Counted from the stretch's first letter, positions 27,553 to 35,662 are shown. The stretch: 42,923 nt of DNA from Microbacteriaceae bacterium (GCA_947378555.1 CANCKM010000006.1:1-42923); one strand, 5' to 3'. Notes: a model not told the origin generated them from the sequence alone. Numbers and translations: made by a program.

Positions 27553-27629
27553 GTTGGTTGGGTGTTTCCTGCTAATACGATGGATGTCGTTTGCACAACG
27601 AAAGCAGCCGCACCGCCTTCGTTACTTGT

Positions 27630-29279
27630 TTAAACCAGGTCGACCGCATCCAAGATTGTGTAGGCATAACCCTGCTCGGCCAAGAACCGCTGGCGATTTT
27701 GGGCAAAGTCCTGATCGACCGTGTCTCTTGCGATCAGCGTATAGAAGCTGGCCGCCCGGCCATCGCCCTTTGGCCTAAGCAGGCGCCCGAGCCGCTGAGC
27801 TTCTTCTTGACGACTGCCGTAGGAACCGGAAATCTGAATCGCAACCGAGGCTTCTGGAAGGTCGATTGAGAAGTTGGCAACCTTGGAAACCACAAGGGTT
27901 TTTTCGGTACCGTCGCGGAAGGCTTGAAAGAGTCGTTCGCGTTCTTCGATCGGGGTTTCACCGGTGATCTCGGGGGCCTTGAGCGCCGCCGAAACCGAGT
28001 GAATCTGGTCGAGGTACTGACCAATCACCAGGGTTGGCTCACCCTCGTGCTTTTTGAGCAACGCTCTAATCACCGAGATTTTTACCGGTGAGGTGGCTGC
28101 AATTCGGTAGCGATCTTCCTGGCTGGCGATTGCATAGTTGAGGCGCTCTTCCTCTGGCAGGTCGACTCGAACTTCAAAGCACTCGGCCGGGGCAATGTAG
28201 CCCTGAGCTTCGATTTCCTTCCAGGGGGCATCAAAACGCTTTGGCCCGATGAGCGAAAAGACATCGCCCTCTTTGCCGTCTTCGCGCACGAGAGTGGCGG
28301 TTAGCCCGAGGCGACGCCTTGCCTGAAGATCGGCTGTCATTTTGAAGATTGGTGCCGGCAACAGGTGAACCTCGTCGTAAACCACAAGACCCCAGTCGTT
28401 GGCATCTAGCAGGGCCAGGTGGGCGTATTCATTTTTACGCTTGGTTGTAAGAATCTGATAGGTGGCGATGGTGACCGGCTTTACCTCTTTGAGCGAGCCG
28501 GAATACTCACCGATTTCTTCTTCGGTCAGCGAGGTGCGCTTTAGCAACTCGGCCTTCCACTGCCTGGCCGAAACCGTGTTGGTCACCAAAATCAAGGTGT
28601 TGGTTTTGGCAACCGACATGGCGGCCGCCCCAACGATAGTTTTTCCGGCACCGCAGGGCAGCACCACAACGCCAGAGCCGCCAACCCAAAACTTATCCAC
28701 CGCGTCTTGTTGATAGCCGCGAACCGACCAGCCGTCTTCGGCCAGCGAGATTTCGTGGGGAGTACCCTCGGTGTAGCCGGCTAGGTCCTCTGCTGGCCAA
28801 CCCAACTTGAGAAGCTCTTGCTTGACCTGACCGCGGGCCCAAGGCTGAATGCTGAAGGCGGTTTCTGAGATTCTGCCACCCAAAAGCAGGGCAATCTTCT
28901 TGTGCCTCGAAGCCTCAATCAAGATGGCCGGCTCTTTCGATACCAGCTCCAGCTCGCCCTCTGGGCCGCGCTGAATGATTAGGCGACCGTAGCGAGACAT
29001 CGTCTCGGTGATGTCGGCTCGCACCGAAGTTGGAACGGCAAACTTGGCGTATCGGTCGAGCACTCCCAAAACAAAATCCGAGTCATGCCCGGCAGCCCTG
29101 GCGTTCCACAGACCGAGTCGGGTGATGCGATAGGTGTGAATGTGCTCGGGCGCGCGCTCGAGTTCGGCAAAAATGGCCAGCTCATGCCTTGCGTCAGCCG
29201 CCTGCGGGTGGTCAACCTCAAGCAGTGCGGTCTTATCGCTCTGCACGATTAGTGGCCCCATGGTGGTTGCGTCTGACAT
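27630..29279 (-). CDS. XPB/Ssl2-family DNA helicase
   Basis: 549 residues. Helicase motifs in order: I LPCGAGKT (about 207-214), II VVYDEVHLLP (DEVH about 302), III GLTATLVREDGKEGD, which includes the RED motif that defines XPB, and VI QEEAQRLGRLLRPKG. The N-terminal about 150 residues form the damage-recognition-like region of bacterial XPB. Mycobacterial XPB is a 3'-to-5' DNA helicase of uncertain repair role. The ATG at 29279 has AGGGG 9 nt upstream; an earlier in-frame start would overlap the upstream gene more. It follows the helicase-associated gene, as in mycobacteria. Confidence 0.95.
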   Translation of the reverse strand: MSDATTMGPLIVQSDKTALLEVDHPQAADARHELAIFAELERAPEHIHTYRITRLGLWNARAAGHDSDFVLGVLDRYAKFAVPTSVRADITETMSRYGRLIIQRGPEGELELVSKEPAILIEASRHKKIALLLGGRISETAFSIQPWARGQVKQELLKLGWPAEDLAGYTEGTPHEISLAEDGWSVRGYQQDAVDKFWVGGSGVVVLPCGAGKTIVGAAAMSVAKTNTLILVTNTVSARQWKAELLKRTSLTEEEIGEYSGSLKEVKPVTIATYQILTTKRKNEYAHLALLDANDWGLVVYDEVHLLPAPIFKMTADLQARRRLGLTATLVREDGKEGDVFSLIGPKRFDAPWKEIEAQGYIAPAECFEVRVDLPEEERLNYAIASQEDRYRIAATSPVKISVIRALLKKHEGEPTLVIGQYLDQIHSVSAALKAPEITGETPIEERERLFQAFRDGTEKTLVVSKVANFSIDLPEASVAIQISGSYGSRQEEAQRLGRLLRPKGDGRAASFYTLIARDTVDQDFAQNRQRFLAEQGYAYTILDAVDLV

Positions 29280-29304
29280 TACTAAACCCCTACTTTGTTG
29301 AACA

Positions 29305-31119
29305 TTAATCGAGTGAAACTTTGAGAATGCTAGATAGCGGCAAGGTTCGTTCAATATCTGCCCGACTATCCAGTGCGCGCAACCTACCGTTTGCTATGCC
29401 GATGGGCTCAAGCAGATATTCAATCTCTAAGCCAGCCGCGTTGGTCACCGTGATTTGCAACTTGGTCTTGTTCTTTAGCGCCAACTGAATCTGCCGCTGA
29501 ATGTCACTGCTGTCCGGATCCTTGCTAACCCTTGAATCCTGCGCTCTGATGCGTTGAATGTCATCGACAATGGTCGATGCCTTTTTAGCGGTGGTCTCCG
29601 AACCGTTTAGTTCAAGCGCCACCCGCGGTGACAAAACCTTGCCAAACTCATCGACTCGAATCGCGGCGTACCCTGCCTCGCGCAAGCCGTAGTAAATAAC
29701 CTCGGGTTCAAATCTGGTGTGCAAACCAGCCTCGGCGCTGGCTCGCATTCCGGCACCGGCGCCAGGCAAAAGGTTGAACGGGCGCAGGCGAGTGTCGTTG
29801 AGGATTTCGGTTAGCAAGATTGGGTCGGCGGCTCGAATGCTGCTTCTTGCCTCGCCCGAGGCGGCCGAAACCGTAAGGCGCCCAAAGCGATTTGCCACCT
29901 CGCGAATCAAGTAGCCAACCGGCTGCGGCAAAGCCTTGCCAGAGAGTTCGACCAGCAGCCCACTAATCTGCTCAGGCCGTAACCCAGTTTCGAGTCCGTG
30001 GGTGACGCTCAGGGTGGTCAAGCGGTAGGTTGAGGCCATGCCGATTTGTTCGGTCTCGGCAAATCGCCGTAGCTCGATTTCGGTTGCCGTTGGCAAAGGC
30101 CCGGGGGCAATAAGTGACAGGTCGGCTTGGCAAATAATTTTGTTCTGAGCCACCGGCAACATTTCGGCAGCCAGCTTGACCGCCTCGTCAATCTTGCCAT
30201 CGAGGGTTGCGTTCAACCAAGAGGTCGCCGAACCCTCAACGGTCAGGCCGATGCTGTTCGCCAGCTTCGCCAGACGATGGATGCGTGACTGCACCGAACT
30301 GTCGGCCAAGGGGTAGTTGCGCGCCAAAAGAGAATCCAAGTTCGGAATATTTGGTGCAAAGGTTTTGATGTCGGATAGCAGTTCGTTCGCCGATTCATCG
30401 CCGAGGATATTGCGCCAGGTTGAAACCAGGTGTCGCCAGCGTTGTGTTTGGCTCCAACCAACCCATTTCTCGGCCTGAGTCGAGAGTTGCCAGCGCCCAT
30501 TGGCCAAAACCACCAACCCGCTCAAATCGGCGAGGTCATAAACGATGCGGGCAAAATCGTTGGTTTTTCTGAGGTGGCTGGCAAGGCGCTTGATGTCTGG
30601 CAATCCGACGCTGCGGCGGCCGACCTCGCGCACGTAGCGCAGTTCCAGGTCGAAGTGAAGTTCGGTCAATGCCTGCAGGATTTCAAATATGCAGATCCCG
30701 GCCTCACGGTCGGTGGCGGCTTGCATGTCCTGAGCTTGACCCGAGTCGACGGCAGCCAAAGCCGGCTCAACGGTGATTTGCCCGCCGTTGGACTTGGTTA
30801 TGACGGCAAAGTTTTCGGCAACGGTTGGGAACAGTCGATATTCGGATTCGACTTTTTCGACCAAGAAGTTTCGAGTCAAACTCTCAACGGCTTGTGCTTC
30901 GGCGGGCAGCTGATTCTGAAGTTGTTCAAGGGCCTTGGCCTGAGACCTCGGAAGACCGGCTAACGTGGCACCAAGCAGTTTTGGGGCCGTCATGGCCTCG
31001 GCGAGGTCAAAAATGTCAACCAGTCCGGCTGAGTTGATCATGCGCTCGGTAATGACGCGAGTAAGTTCGGAATCGCTCGCAGCTCGAAGTGCCGCGGCCA
31101 TTCTCAACATTTCGCTCAT
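29305..31119 (-). CDS. Helicase-associated (Helicase_C_3 type) protein, XPB partner
   Basis: 604 residues, no Walker motifs. The sequence is largely helical with winged-helix-like stretches, and the last third (YLIREVANRFGRLTVSAASG, PILLTEILNDTRLRPFNLLPGAG, EYLLEPIGIANGRLRALDSR) fits the helicase-associated family found directly upstream of XPB genes in actinobacteria (Rv0862c beside Rv0861c). The C-terminal NAAGLEIEYLLEPIG resembles a WYL-like beta fold that may bind nucleic acid or ligand. Function is inferred from the conserved pairing. It ends 25 bp before the XPB start and begins 15 bp after the small membrane protein gene. Confidence 0.82.
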   Translation of the reverse strand: MSEMLRMAAALRAASDSELTRVITERMINSAGLVDIFDLAEAMTAPKLLGATLAGLPRSQAKALEQLQNQLPAEAQAVESLTRNFLVEKVESEYRLFPTVAENFAVITKSNGGQITVEPALAAVDSGQAQDMQAATDREAGICIFEILQALTELHFDLELRYVREVGRRSVGLPDIKRLASHLRKTNDFARIVYDLADLSGLVVLANGRWQLSTQAEKWVGWSQTQRWRHLVSTWRNILGDESANELLSDIKTFAPNIPNLDSLLARNYPLADSSVQSRIHRLAKLANSIGLTVEGSATSWLNATLDGKIDEAVKLAAEMLPVAQNKIICQADLSLIAPGPLPTATEIELRRFAETEQIGMASTYRLTTLSVTHGLETGLRPEQISGLLVELSGKALPQPVGYLIREVANRFGRLTVSAASGEARSSIRAADPILLTEILNDTRLRPFNLLPGAGAGMRASAEAGLHTRFEPEVIYYGLREAGYAAIRVDEFGKVLSPRVALELNGSETTAKKASTIVDDIQRIRAQDSRVSKDPDSSDIQRQIQLALKNKTKLQITVTNAAGLEIEYLLEPIGIANGRLRALDSRADIERTLPLSSILKVSLD

Positions 31120-31134
31120 AGGGCGAGTCGGTTT

Positions 31135-31389
31135 CTAATTTTTATTCGATCGATTTTCACGCGAGCGACGGCGCAGGTTGACCAGCACAAGGGCAATAAT
31201 GAGCGCTGCGGCAAGAGGCAAGCCGATGGCAGGTAGTACCAGGAAGATGGGCCAAACCTTGGTTGACCCGCTGGCGCCGGTGATTAGCACCACAAAAAGA
31301 CTGATAACCGAAGCACCAACCACACCGACCATCATGTAGGCAAGCACGGTTTCTAAGCGATTCGGGTTTGATTCTTTGTCATTAGGCAT
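31135..31389 (-). CDS. Small two-TM membrane protein
   Basis: 84 residues; two strongly hydrophobic helices (MMVGVVGASVISLFVVLITG, about 18-37; PIFLVLPAIGLPLAAALIIALVLV, about 46-69) and a basic tail RRRSRENRSNKN. Function not recognised. A longer TTG-started frame exists, but the ATG at 31389 lies 6 nt after TATCCT, a leaderless -10 pattern. It precedes the XPB-partner gene on the same strand. Confidence 0.7.
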   Translation of the reverse strand: MPNDKESNPNRLETVLAYMMVGVVGASVISLFVVLITGASGSTKVWPIFLVLPAIGLPLAAALIIALVLVNLRRRSRENRSNKN

Positions 31390-31395
31390 CCTTCT

Positions 31396-31401
31396 AGGAT
31401 A
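31396..31401 (-). promoter_or_regulatory. Leaderless -10 box TATCCT for the small membrane protein
   Basis: On the minus strand TATCCT ends 6 nt before the ATG at 31389. Confidence 0.45.
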
Positions 31402-31445
31402 CCGCTGAGCGCGAACCAATAGGGTGCGCTTGGGTTTCGTTCAGG

Positions 31446-31451
31446 TAAAAT
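31446..31451 (+). promoter_or_regulatory. Probable -10 box TAAAAT for cspB-DUF3027
   Basis: TAAAAT lies 29 nt before the cspB ATG, leaving a short leader with AAGAGG as ribosome binding site. Confidence 0.4.
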
Positions 31452-31480
31452 AATGTTCGGTCCAATTGAAAGAGGTTCGC

Positions 31481-31864
31481 ATGCCAACAGGCAAAGTCAA
31501 ATTCTTTGACGAAGAAAAAGGTTTCGGCTTCATCGCCTCTGACGACGGTGCCGAAGTGTTTTTGCACATCAGCGCATTGCCAGCCGGAACAACCTCGGTC
31601 AAGCCAGGAACTCGCGTTGAATACGGTGTAGCCGAGGGCAAGAAGGGCGCTCAGGCGCTTTCCGTGCGTCTCTTGGAGGTACCGCCGAGCCTAGTCAAAA
31701 TGGGCCGCAAGCCGGCCGATGAAATGGCCATCATCACCGAAGACCTGATCGGGCTACTCGATGTAATCGGTGGCGGTTTGAAGCGCGGCAAGTATCCAGA
31801 GCCGGTAAATGCCAAGAAGATCGCCTCACTGCTTCGCAAGCTAGCTGACGAACTAGATGCCTAA
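31481..31864 (+). CDS. cspB: CspB-like cold-shock protein with C-terminal helical extension
   Basis: 127 residues. Residues 1-65 form a cold-shock domain (GKVKFFDEEKGFGFIAS with RNP1, EVFLHISAL as RNP2, usual aromatic Trp replaced by Phe). Residues 66-127 are a helical extension (AIITEDLIGLLDVIGGGLKRG, KKIASLLRKLADELDA) as in the longer actinobacterial CspB. AAGAGG precedes the ATG at 31481; the frame is open five codons further. The DUF3027 gene begins inside its last codons, so they are coupled. Confidence 0.93.
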   Translation: MPTGKVKFFDEEKGFGFIASDDGAEVFLHISALPAGTTSVKPGTRVEYGVAEGKKGAQALSVRLLEVPPSLVKMGRKPADEMAIITEDLIGLLDVIGGGLKRGKYPEPVNAKKIASLLRKLADELDA

Positions 31865-32444
31865 GGTTCTTGCGGCGGGCAGCCGTGAACAGGCACATTC
31901 CGAGGCGGTGGCTGGCGCCAAAGCGCTTGGCTACGAGGCCACGGTGGTTGGCGAGTTTTTAGAGGCCGTGCAGGAAGACGAGGGGCTAACTAGCTACCTC
32001 TTTGAGAGCACCCTGAAGGGCTACGCCGGATGGCGCTGGTCAATCACGCTGTATCAGGCAGACGCGAATCAGGCCGCAACCGTTTCTGAGGTTCTTATGG
32101 TTCCGGGCGATAGCTCGCTTTTGGCACCCGCTTGGGTTCCTTGGTCGGAACGTCTTGCCGACTACAAGGCCCTGCAGGCTGAGTTAGAGGCGCAGGCCGC
32201 AGCCGATGCAGCCGAAGCCGAGGATGCCGAAGATACTGAAGATTCTGAGGACGAACTTGTCGAGGGTTTTGTTGAGATTGAAACCGAAGACGAGGATGAG
32301 TCGCAGGCTGAAGACTCAGCGACGTCTGACGTGGAAAATGGCATAGACGCCGAGGCCCAGACCCGCAACGCAAGTCCATGGCCACCAAGACTGTTCAGTC
32401 GAAAGCGATGGATAGGTCGCAAGAAGGCTAATAAGGGCGACTAA
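31857..32444 (+). CDS. DUF3027 family protein
   Basis: 195 residues. GYAGWRWSITLYQ (about 53-65) and APAWVPWSERL (about 89-99) are the Trp-rich signatures of DUF3027, an actinobacterial family of unknown function. From about residue 112 the chain is extremely acidic (DAEDTEDSEDELVEG), turning basic at the end (FSRKRWIGRKKANKGD), so the tail is probably disordered. It overlaps cspB by 8 nt. Residues 154-195 are encoded in antisense to the DUF2530 gene, a 129-nt convergent overlap; an earlier functional end cannot be excluded. Confidence 0.85.
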   Translation: MPKVLAAGSREQAHSEAVAGAKALGYEATVVGEFLEAVQEDEGLTSYLFESTLKGYAGWRWSITLYQADANQAATVSEVLMVPGDSSLLAPAWVPWSERLADYKALQAELEAQAAADAAEAEDAEDTEDSEDELVEGFVEIETEDEDESQAEDSATSDVENGIDAEAQTRNASPWPPRLFSRKRWIGRKKANKGD

Positions 32445-32549
32445 GAACACGGTCATTCCAACCGCAATTGCCAAGTTGGCGTTGGTTCGCATTGGTTCGG
32501 GGTCGGGCTTGCGCTCGGAATCCCTAACATAAAATTTGAACTTCGCCAT
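32316..32549 (-). CDS. DUF2530-like small membrane protein
   Basis: 77 residues. Two hydrophobic helices: NLAIAVGMTVFLVALISLLA (about 24-43) and WWPWTCVAGLGLGVYAIFHV (about 55-74) with a W-x-W-T-C motif and C-terminal RRR, matching the actinobacterial DUF2530 pattern. The gene family normally sits next to DUF3027, converging on it, as here. The ATG has a leaderless-type -10 box TAGTGT 6 nt upstream, which argues for a real gene despite the overlap with DUF3027. Confidence 0.78.
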   Translation of the reverse strand: MAKFKFYVRDSERKPDPEPMRTNANLAIAVGMTVFLVALISLLATYPSLSTEQSWWPWTCVAGLGLGVYAIFHVRRR

Positions 32550-32555
32550 GTCTCA

Positions 32556-32561
32556 ACACTA
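32556..32561 (-). promoter_or_regulatory. Leaderless -10 box TAGTGT for the DUF2530 gene
   Basis: On the minus strand TAGTGT ends 6 nt before the ATG at 32549. Confidence 0.45.
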
Positions 32562-32584
32562 AGCGAAGCGGCTTGGTTTTTCGC

Positions 32585-33706
32585 CTATTTGGCGAGCTGT
32601 GCCACCGTGAAGTCAATCGCCGAGGTAAGTTTCTCAACATCAGATAGTTCGGTTGCCGTAAAGGTTGCAACGCGCAACTGATTCCTGCCCAGCTTGCGGT
32701 AGGGCTCAACGTCAACGATTCCATTTGAACGCAGCACCTTGGCAATGGCCGCGGCATCAACCTCGGCTGCAAAGTCGATGGTCACAACCACCTGGGAACG
32801 GTGATCCGGGTTGGTCACAAACGGGGTCGCGTATTGGCTCGCCTCAGCCCAGTCGTAGAGGTGCTTCGAGGTTTGGGCGGTTCGGGAGTGTGCCCAAGCG
32901 AGCCCACCCTGAGCGTTCATCCAATCGACCTGCTCGGCTAACAAAAACAGCGTTGCGATTGCCGGGGTATTCAGGGTCTGGCTCAATCTTGAGTTGTCGA
33001 TTGCGGTTTTCAAGCTCAAAAATTCTGGAATGTACCTTGACGTCTGGGCTACCGCCTCGGTGCGGGCCACCGCTGCCGGTGACATCAAGGCAAGCCAGAG
33101 ACCGCCATCAGAGGCGAAGTTCTTTTGTGGGGCAAAGTAATAAACGTCGGTTTCCAGAGGATCAAAGTCGATTCCACCGGCAGCTGAGGTGGCATCGGTC
33201 AAAAACAATGCACCCGAGTCGGCGCTGGCAACTCTCTTCACCGGAGTGCTAACGCCGGTTGAAGTCTCGTTTTGGGCATACGCGTAAAGGCTAACTCCGG
33301 CCTCTGCCTCAAGCTCAAGACGCGAACCGGGCTCACCTTTGATGACGGTGGGAGCGGTTAGCCATGGGGCCTGAAGGGCAGCGGCAAACTTGGCGCCAAA
33401 CTCGCCGTGAACCAAGGCCTGAGCCTTGCCATCGGCCAAGGAATGAGAAGCCACATCCCAGAACGCGGTTGAACCACCATTTCCAAGCACGATTTCGTAG
33501 CCATCGGGGTTGTGGAAGAAATCCATCAAGCCGTCCTGCACTCGCTTGACCAGATTCTTGACCGGGGCCTGCCGGTGCGAGGTGCCCATCAGTTTTGCAC
33601 CTTCGGTTGCAAAGGCGGCGATTTGTTCTGGTCGCACTCTGGATGGGCCACAACCGAATCGGCCGTCGACTGGAAGGAACTCGGTGGGAATAATGATTTC
33701 AGGCAT
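32585..33706 (-). CDS. serC: Phosphoserine aminotransferase
   Basis: 373 residues of the actinobacterial SerC type. FGCGPSRVRPEQ (about 17-28) is the N-terminal substrate region, MGTSHRQAPVKNLVKR follows, GNGGSTAFWD binds the PLP phosphate, and the Schiff-base lysine is in YYFAPQKNFASDGGLW (about residue 195). It transaminates 3-phosphohydroxypyruvate in serine synthesis. The ATG is preceded at 6 nt by TATACT, a near-consensus -10 box, indicating a leaderless transcript. It is divergent from dtxR. Confidence 0.96.
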   Translation of the reverse strand: MPEIIIPTEFLPVDGRFGCGPSRVRPEQIAAFATEGAKLMGTSHRQAPVKNLVKRVQDGLMDFFHNPDGYEIVLGNGGSTAFWDVASHSLADGKAQALVHGEFGAKFAAALQAPWLTAPTVIKGEPGSRLELEAEAGVSLYAYAQNETSTGVSTPVKRVASADSGALFLTDATSAAGGIDFDPLETDVYYFAPQKNFASDGGLWLALMSPAAVARTEAVAQTSRYIPEFLSLKTAIDNSRLSQTLNTPAIATLFLLAEQVDWMNAQGGLAWAHSRTAQTSKHLYDWAEASQYATPFVTNPDHRSQVVVTIDFAAEVDAAAIAKVLRSNGIVDVEPYRKLGRNQLRVATFTATELSDVEKLTSAIDFTVAQLAK

Positions 33707-33712
33707 GCCTCA

Positions 33713-33718
33713 AGTATA
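33713..33718 (-). promoter_or_regulatory. Leaderless -10 box TATACT for serC
   Basis: On the minus strand TATACT ends 6 nt before the serC ATG, with no Shine-Dalgarno between. Confidence 0.6.
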
Positions 33719-33816
33719 TCGGCGAAGTTGCCGATGTCTTGGGTGCAGTCCACCATAATTAGGGCAACCGCATCGCATTGGGGCAATCGATTTGAAATAA
33801 AGGAGGATTCATCGCC

Positions 33817-34521
33817 ATGGCTGACCTAATCGACACCACAGAGATGTACCTCAGAACCATTTTGGAACTTGAAGAAGAAGGTCAGGTGCCGATGCGAGCC
33901 CGAATCTCGGAGCGCCTCGACCACTCTGGCCCAACCGTTTCTCAGACCATCGGTCGCATGGAGCGAGATGGATTAGTCGAACTCAGCAATGACCGACACC
34001 TCGAATTGACCGACCACGGGCGCAAGTTGGCAATTGGGGTAATGCGAAAGCACCGACTGGCCGAGCGTCTGCTGGCCGATGTGATTGGCCTCGAGTGGGA
34101 GTTTGTGCACGACGAAGCTTGTCGCTGGGAACACGTGATGAGCGAACAGGTTGAGCGCAAGATTCTTGGCCTGATTCAGAACCCGGATGTTTCACCATAC
34201 GGAAACCCGATCCCAGGCCTTGATGCCCTCGGTTTTCAAGGTAACACTGGTTTCAAGGACGGGGTCACATCAGTGACCGCGCTTGACGAAAAAATGTTGG
34301 ACGGGCGCGATTTCGTGCTTCGTCGCATCGGTGAGCCGCTACAGATGGATTCGAACCTGCTTTTGAGATTCAAATTTCTTGGGATACTGCCAGGCAGTTC
34401 AGTGACACTTTCACGCAGCGGGGAGGGGTGGCGCATCTGCGCTAGCTCGGCCGATCAGGGCCTTTTGCTTCGAAATTCCGATGCCATGCATCTTTTTGTT
34501 GAGTCGCCCTTAACCCACTGA
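33817..34521 (+). CDS. ideR: DtxR/IdeR-family metal-dependent transcription repressor
   Basis: 234 residues, close to mycobacterial IdeR throughout. The winged helix includes PMRARISERLDHSGPTVSQTIGRM (recognition helix) and GLVELSNDRHLELTDHG. Metal ligands of both sites are conserved: His79, Glu83 and His98 of the ancillary site; Met10, Cys102, Glu105 and His106 of the primary site. A C-terminal SH3-like domain follows (about 150-234). It probably represses iron-acquisition genes when Fe(II) is bound. AAAGGAGG precedes the ATG, a near-perfect ribosome binding site. A clear IdeR box is not seen in this window. Confidence 0.94.
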   Translation: MADLIDTTEMYLRTILELEEEGQVPMRARISERLDHSGPTVSQTIGRMERDGLVELSNDRHLELTDHGRKLAIGVMRKHRLAERLLADVIGLEWEFVHDEACRWEHVMSEQVERKILGLIQNPDVSPYGNPIPGLDALGFQGNTGFKDGVTSVTALDEKMLDGRDFVLRRIGEPLQMDSNLLLRFKFLGILPGSSVTLSRSGEGWRICASSADQGLLLRNSDAMHLFVESPLTH

Positions 34522-34536
34522 TTCGCTGGATTTCCG

Positions 34537-34564
34537 GGTTATAAACAGTCACCAAACTGTAACC
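34537..34564. repeat. Inverted repeat downstream of dtxR/ideR
   Basis: ACAGT (34545-34549) and ACTGT (34556-34560), with flanking GGTT (34537) and AACC (34561-34564), can form a bulged stem after the ideR stop. There is no T-tract, so a terminator is doubtful; it could be an operator for the NlpC/P60 promoter. Confidence 0.3.
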
Positions 34565-34614
34565 AAATTCACAGGTTGGTCTCAGCCTTAAGTGAATTAA
34601 CATACAACATCGGG

Positions 34615-34620
34615 TAAAGT
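34615..34620 (+). promoter_or_regulatory. Probable -10 box TAAAGT for the NlpC/P60 leader
   Basis: TAAAGT would start transcription at about 34627, exactly where the first hairpin of the structured leader begins. Confidence 0.5.
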
Positions 34621-34626
34621 GGAGAT

Positions 34627-34750
34627 GTTGCCTCGAAAGAACCTGTGGGGCAATCGAACTCGGATGGTTTCCTAGCCCGCAATCCGAGTTTTTAGAACTC
34701 ATAGTTTCGTTGCGGGAATTGGCTTGTCCAATGAAACTCGGAGGTTTAGT
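34627..34750 (+). ncRNA. Structured 5' leader (candidate riboswitch/expression switch) of the NlpC/P60 gene
   Basis: Visible pairings: hairpin A GTTGCCTC (34627-34634) with GGGGCAAT (34647-34654); hairpin B AACTCGGAT (34657-34665) with ATCCGAGTT (34682-34690), followed by T5; hairpin ATTGG/CCAAT (34718-34732); a 7-bp long-range match CCCGCAA (34676-34682) with TTGCGGG (34710-34716); and a 9-bp match TCCGAGTTT (34683-34691) with AAACTCGGA (34734-34742), which overlaps the GGAGG ribosome binding site (34740-34744). The last pairing and hairpin B use the same strand, so they exclude each other. Actinobacterial NlpC/P60 and Rpf genes are often controlled by the c-di-AMP (ydaO-type) riboswitch; GGGGCAATC and CAATCCGAG only loosely recall it, so identity is open. 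Confidence 0.6.
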
Positions 34751-35662
34751 TTGACGCAAAAAAGCAACGCAAGACACCGCGCTCAAGGTGAAGTCAAGGT
34801 TTTAGAGACTTTTGAGTTGCGCAGTCGCCGCTCGATTCGTGAGGCAGAACGGGCACGTCAGTCGCGCTCGGCAGACCGAGCCGAAAGAAAACTTGCCAGA
34901 GTGGCCAAAATTGATGGTCAACCGCTGGCCGTTCAGCAAATCACAAAATCTCAGGGCAAGTATGTCGTGCGCCCTCACGCAGCACCCAAGAAGGTAACCA
35001 AACGGGTCTTACGCGACCTAGTTGCAATGGGTTTTGCCTCCGGAATTTTTGCCACCGCTGCACTCCCGGCCTATGCGCTTTCGCCGGATGTCGTTTCAGC
35101 TGGCGGCTTCACAACTATCAGCAGCAAGCAGCTTGCCACCGATTATCAAGCCCAGAGCCTGACAATATCGGCAATCAATCAGGTCGAATTTGGTCGCGGT
35201 GACTATAAAGCCACCCCGCTTTCCGAAACCGATCGCCAGAACATCTTGAACGCCATCAAGCAGTACACCGGCCCGACGGCAAGCGACTTTATTGCCAACC
35301 CGCCTTACAGCAAGCTTGACCCAGCTGACGTTCTAAAGGTTGCAGCCAAATACGTTGGTACACCATACGTCTTCGGTGGCGAAAACCCAGGTGGTTTTGA
35401 CTGTTCCGGTTACGTTCGCTACGTCTACGCGCAGTTTGGAATCAACCTGCCACACTCGGTCATTGGCCAGTCGTTCTTTGGAATCAAAGTGAAGTTCGAA
35501 GATGCCATGCCGGGCGACATTGTTGTGCTCAATAACCTAAGTCACGATGGAATCTATGCCGGCAACGGAAACTTCTATCACGCACCGCGCCCCGGTGACG
35601 ATGTTAAGTTGGCCCCGATCTTCACCGATCAGGTTTACTTCATCAGACTGCAAACCAACTAG
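34751..35662 (+). CDS. Secreted NlpC/P60 peptidoglycan endopeptidase
   Basis: 303 residues. A long charged N-terminus (about 1-88, rich in Arg/Lys/Glu) precedes a hydrophobic export signal or anchor (VAMGFASGIFATAALPAYAL, about 91-110). The NlpC/P60 domain occupies about 195-303: catalytic Cys in GGFDCSGYVRYVYAQFG, His in NLSHDGIYAGNGNFYHA. Family members cut gamma-D-Glu-meso-DAP type bonds in peptidoglycan. I chose the TTG at 34751, because GGAGG lies 6 nt upstream; a TTG nine codons earlier lacks a site. The structured leader indicates control at the RNA level, expected for a dangerous wall hydrolase. Confidence 0.9.
   Translation: MTQKSNARHRAQGEVKVLETFELRSRRSIREAERARQSRSADRAERKLARVAKIDGQPLAVQQITKSQGKYVVRPHAAPKKVTKRVLRDLVAMGFASGIFATAALPAYALSPDVVSAGGFTTISSKQLATDYQAQSLTISAINQVEFGRGDYKATPLSETDRQNILNAIKQYTGPTASDFIANPPYSKLDPADVLKVAAKYVGTPYVFGGENPGGFDCSGYVRYVYAQFGINLPHSVIGQSFFGIKVKFEDAMPGDIVVLNNLSHDGIYAGNGNFYHAPRPGDDVKLAPIFTDQVYFIRLQTN

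Noticed and set aside
33707-33816. IdeR operator between serC and ideR
   Set aside because: AATTAGGGCAACC recalls one half of an IdeR box, but the other half is absent.
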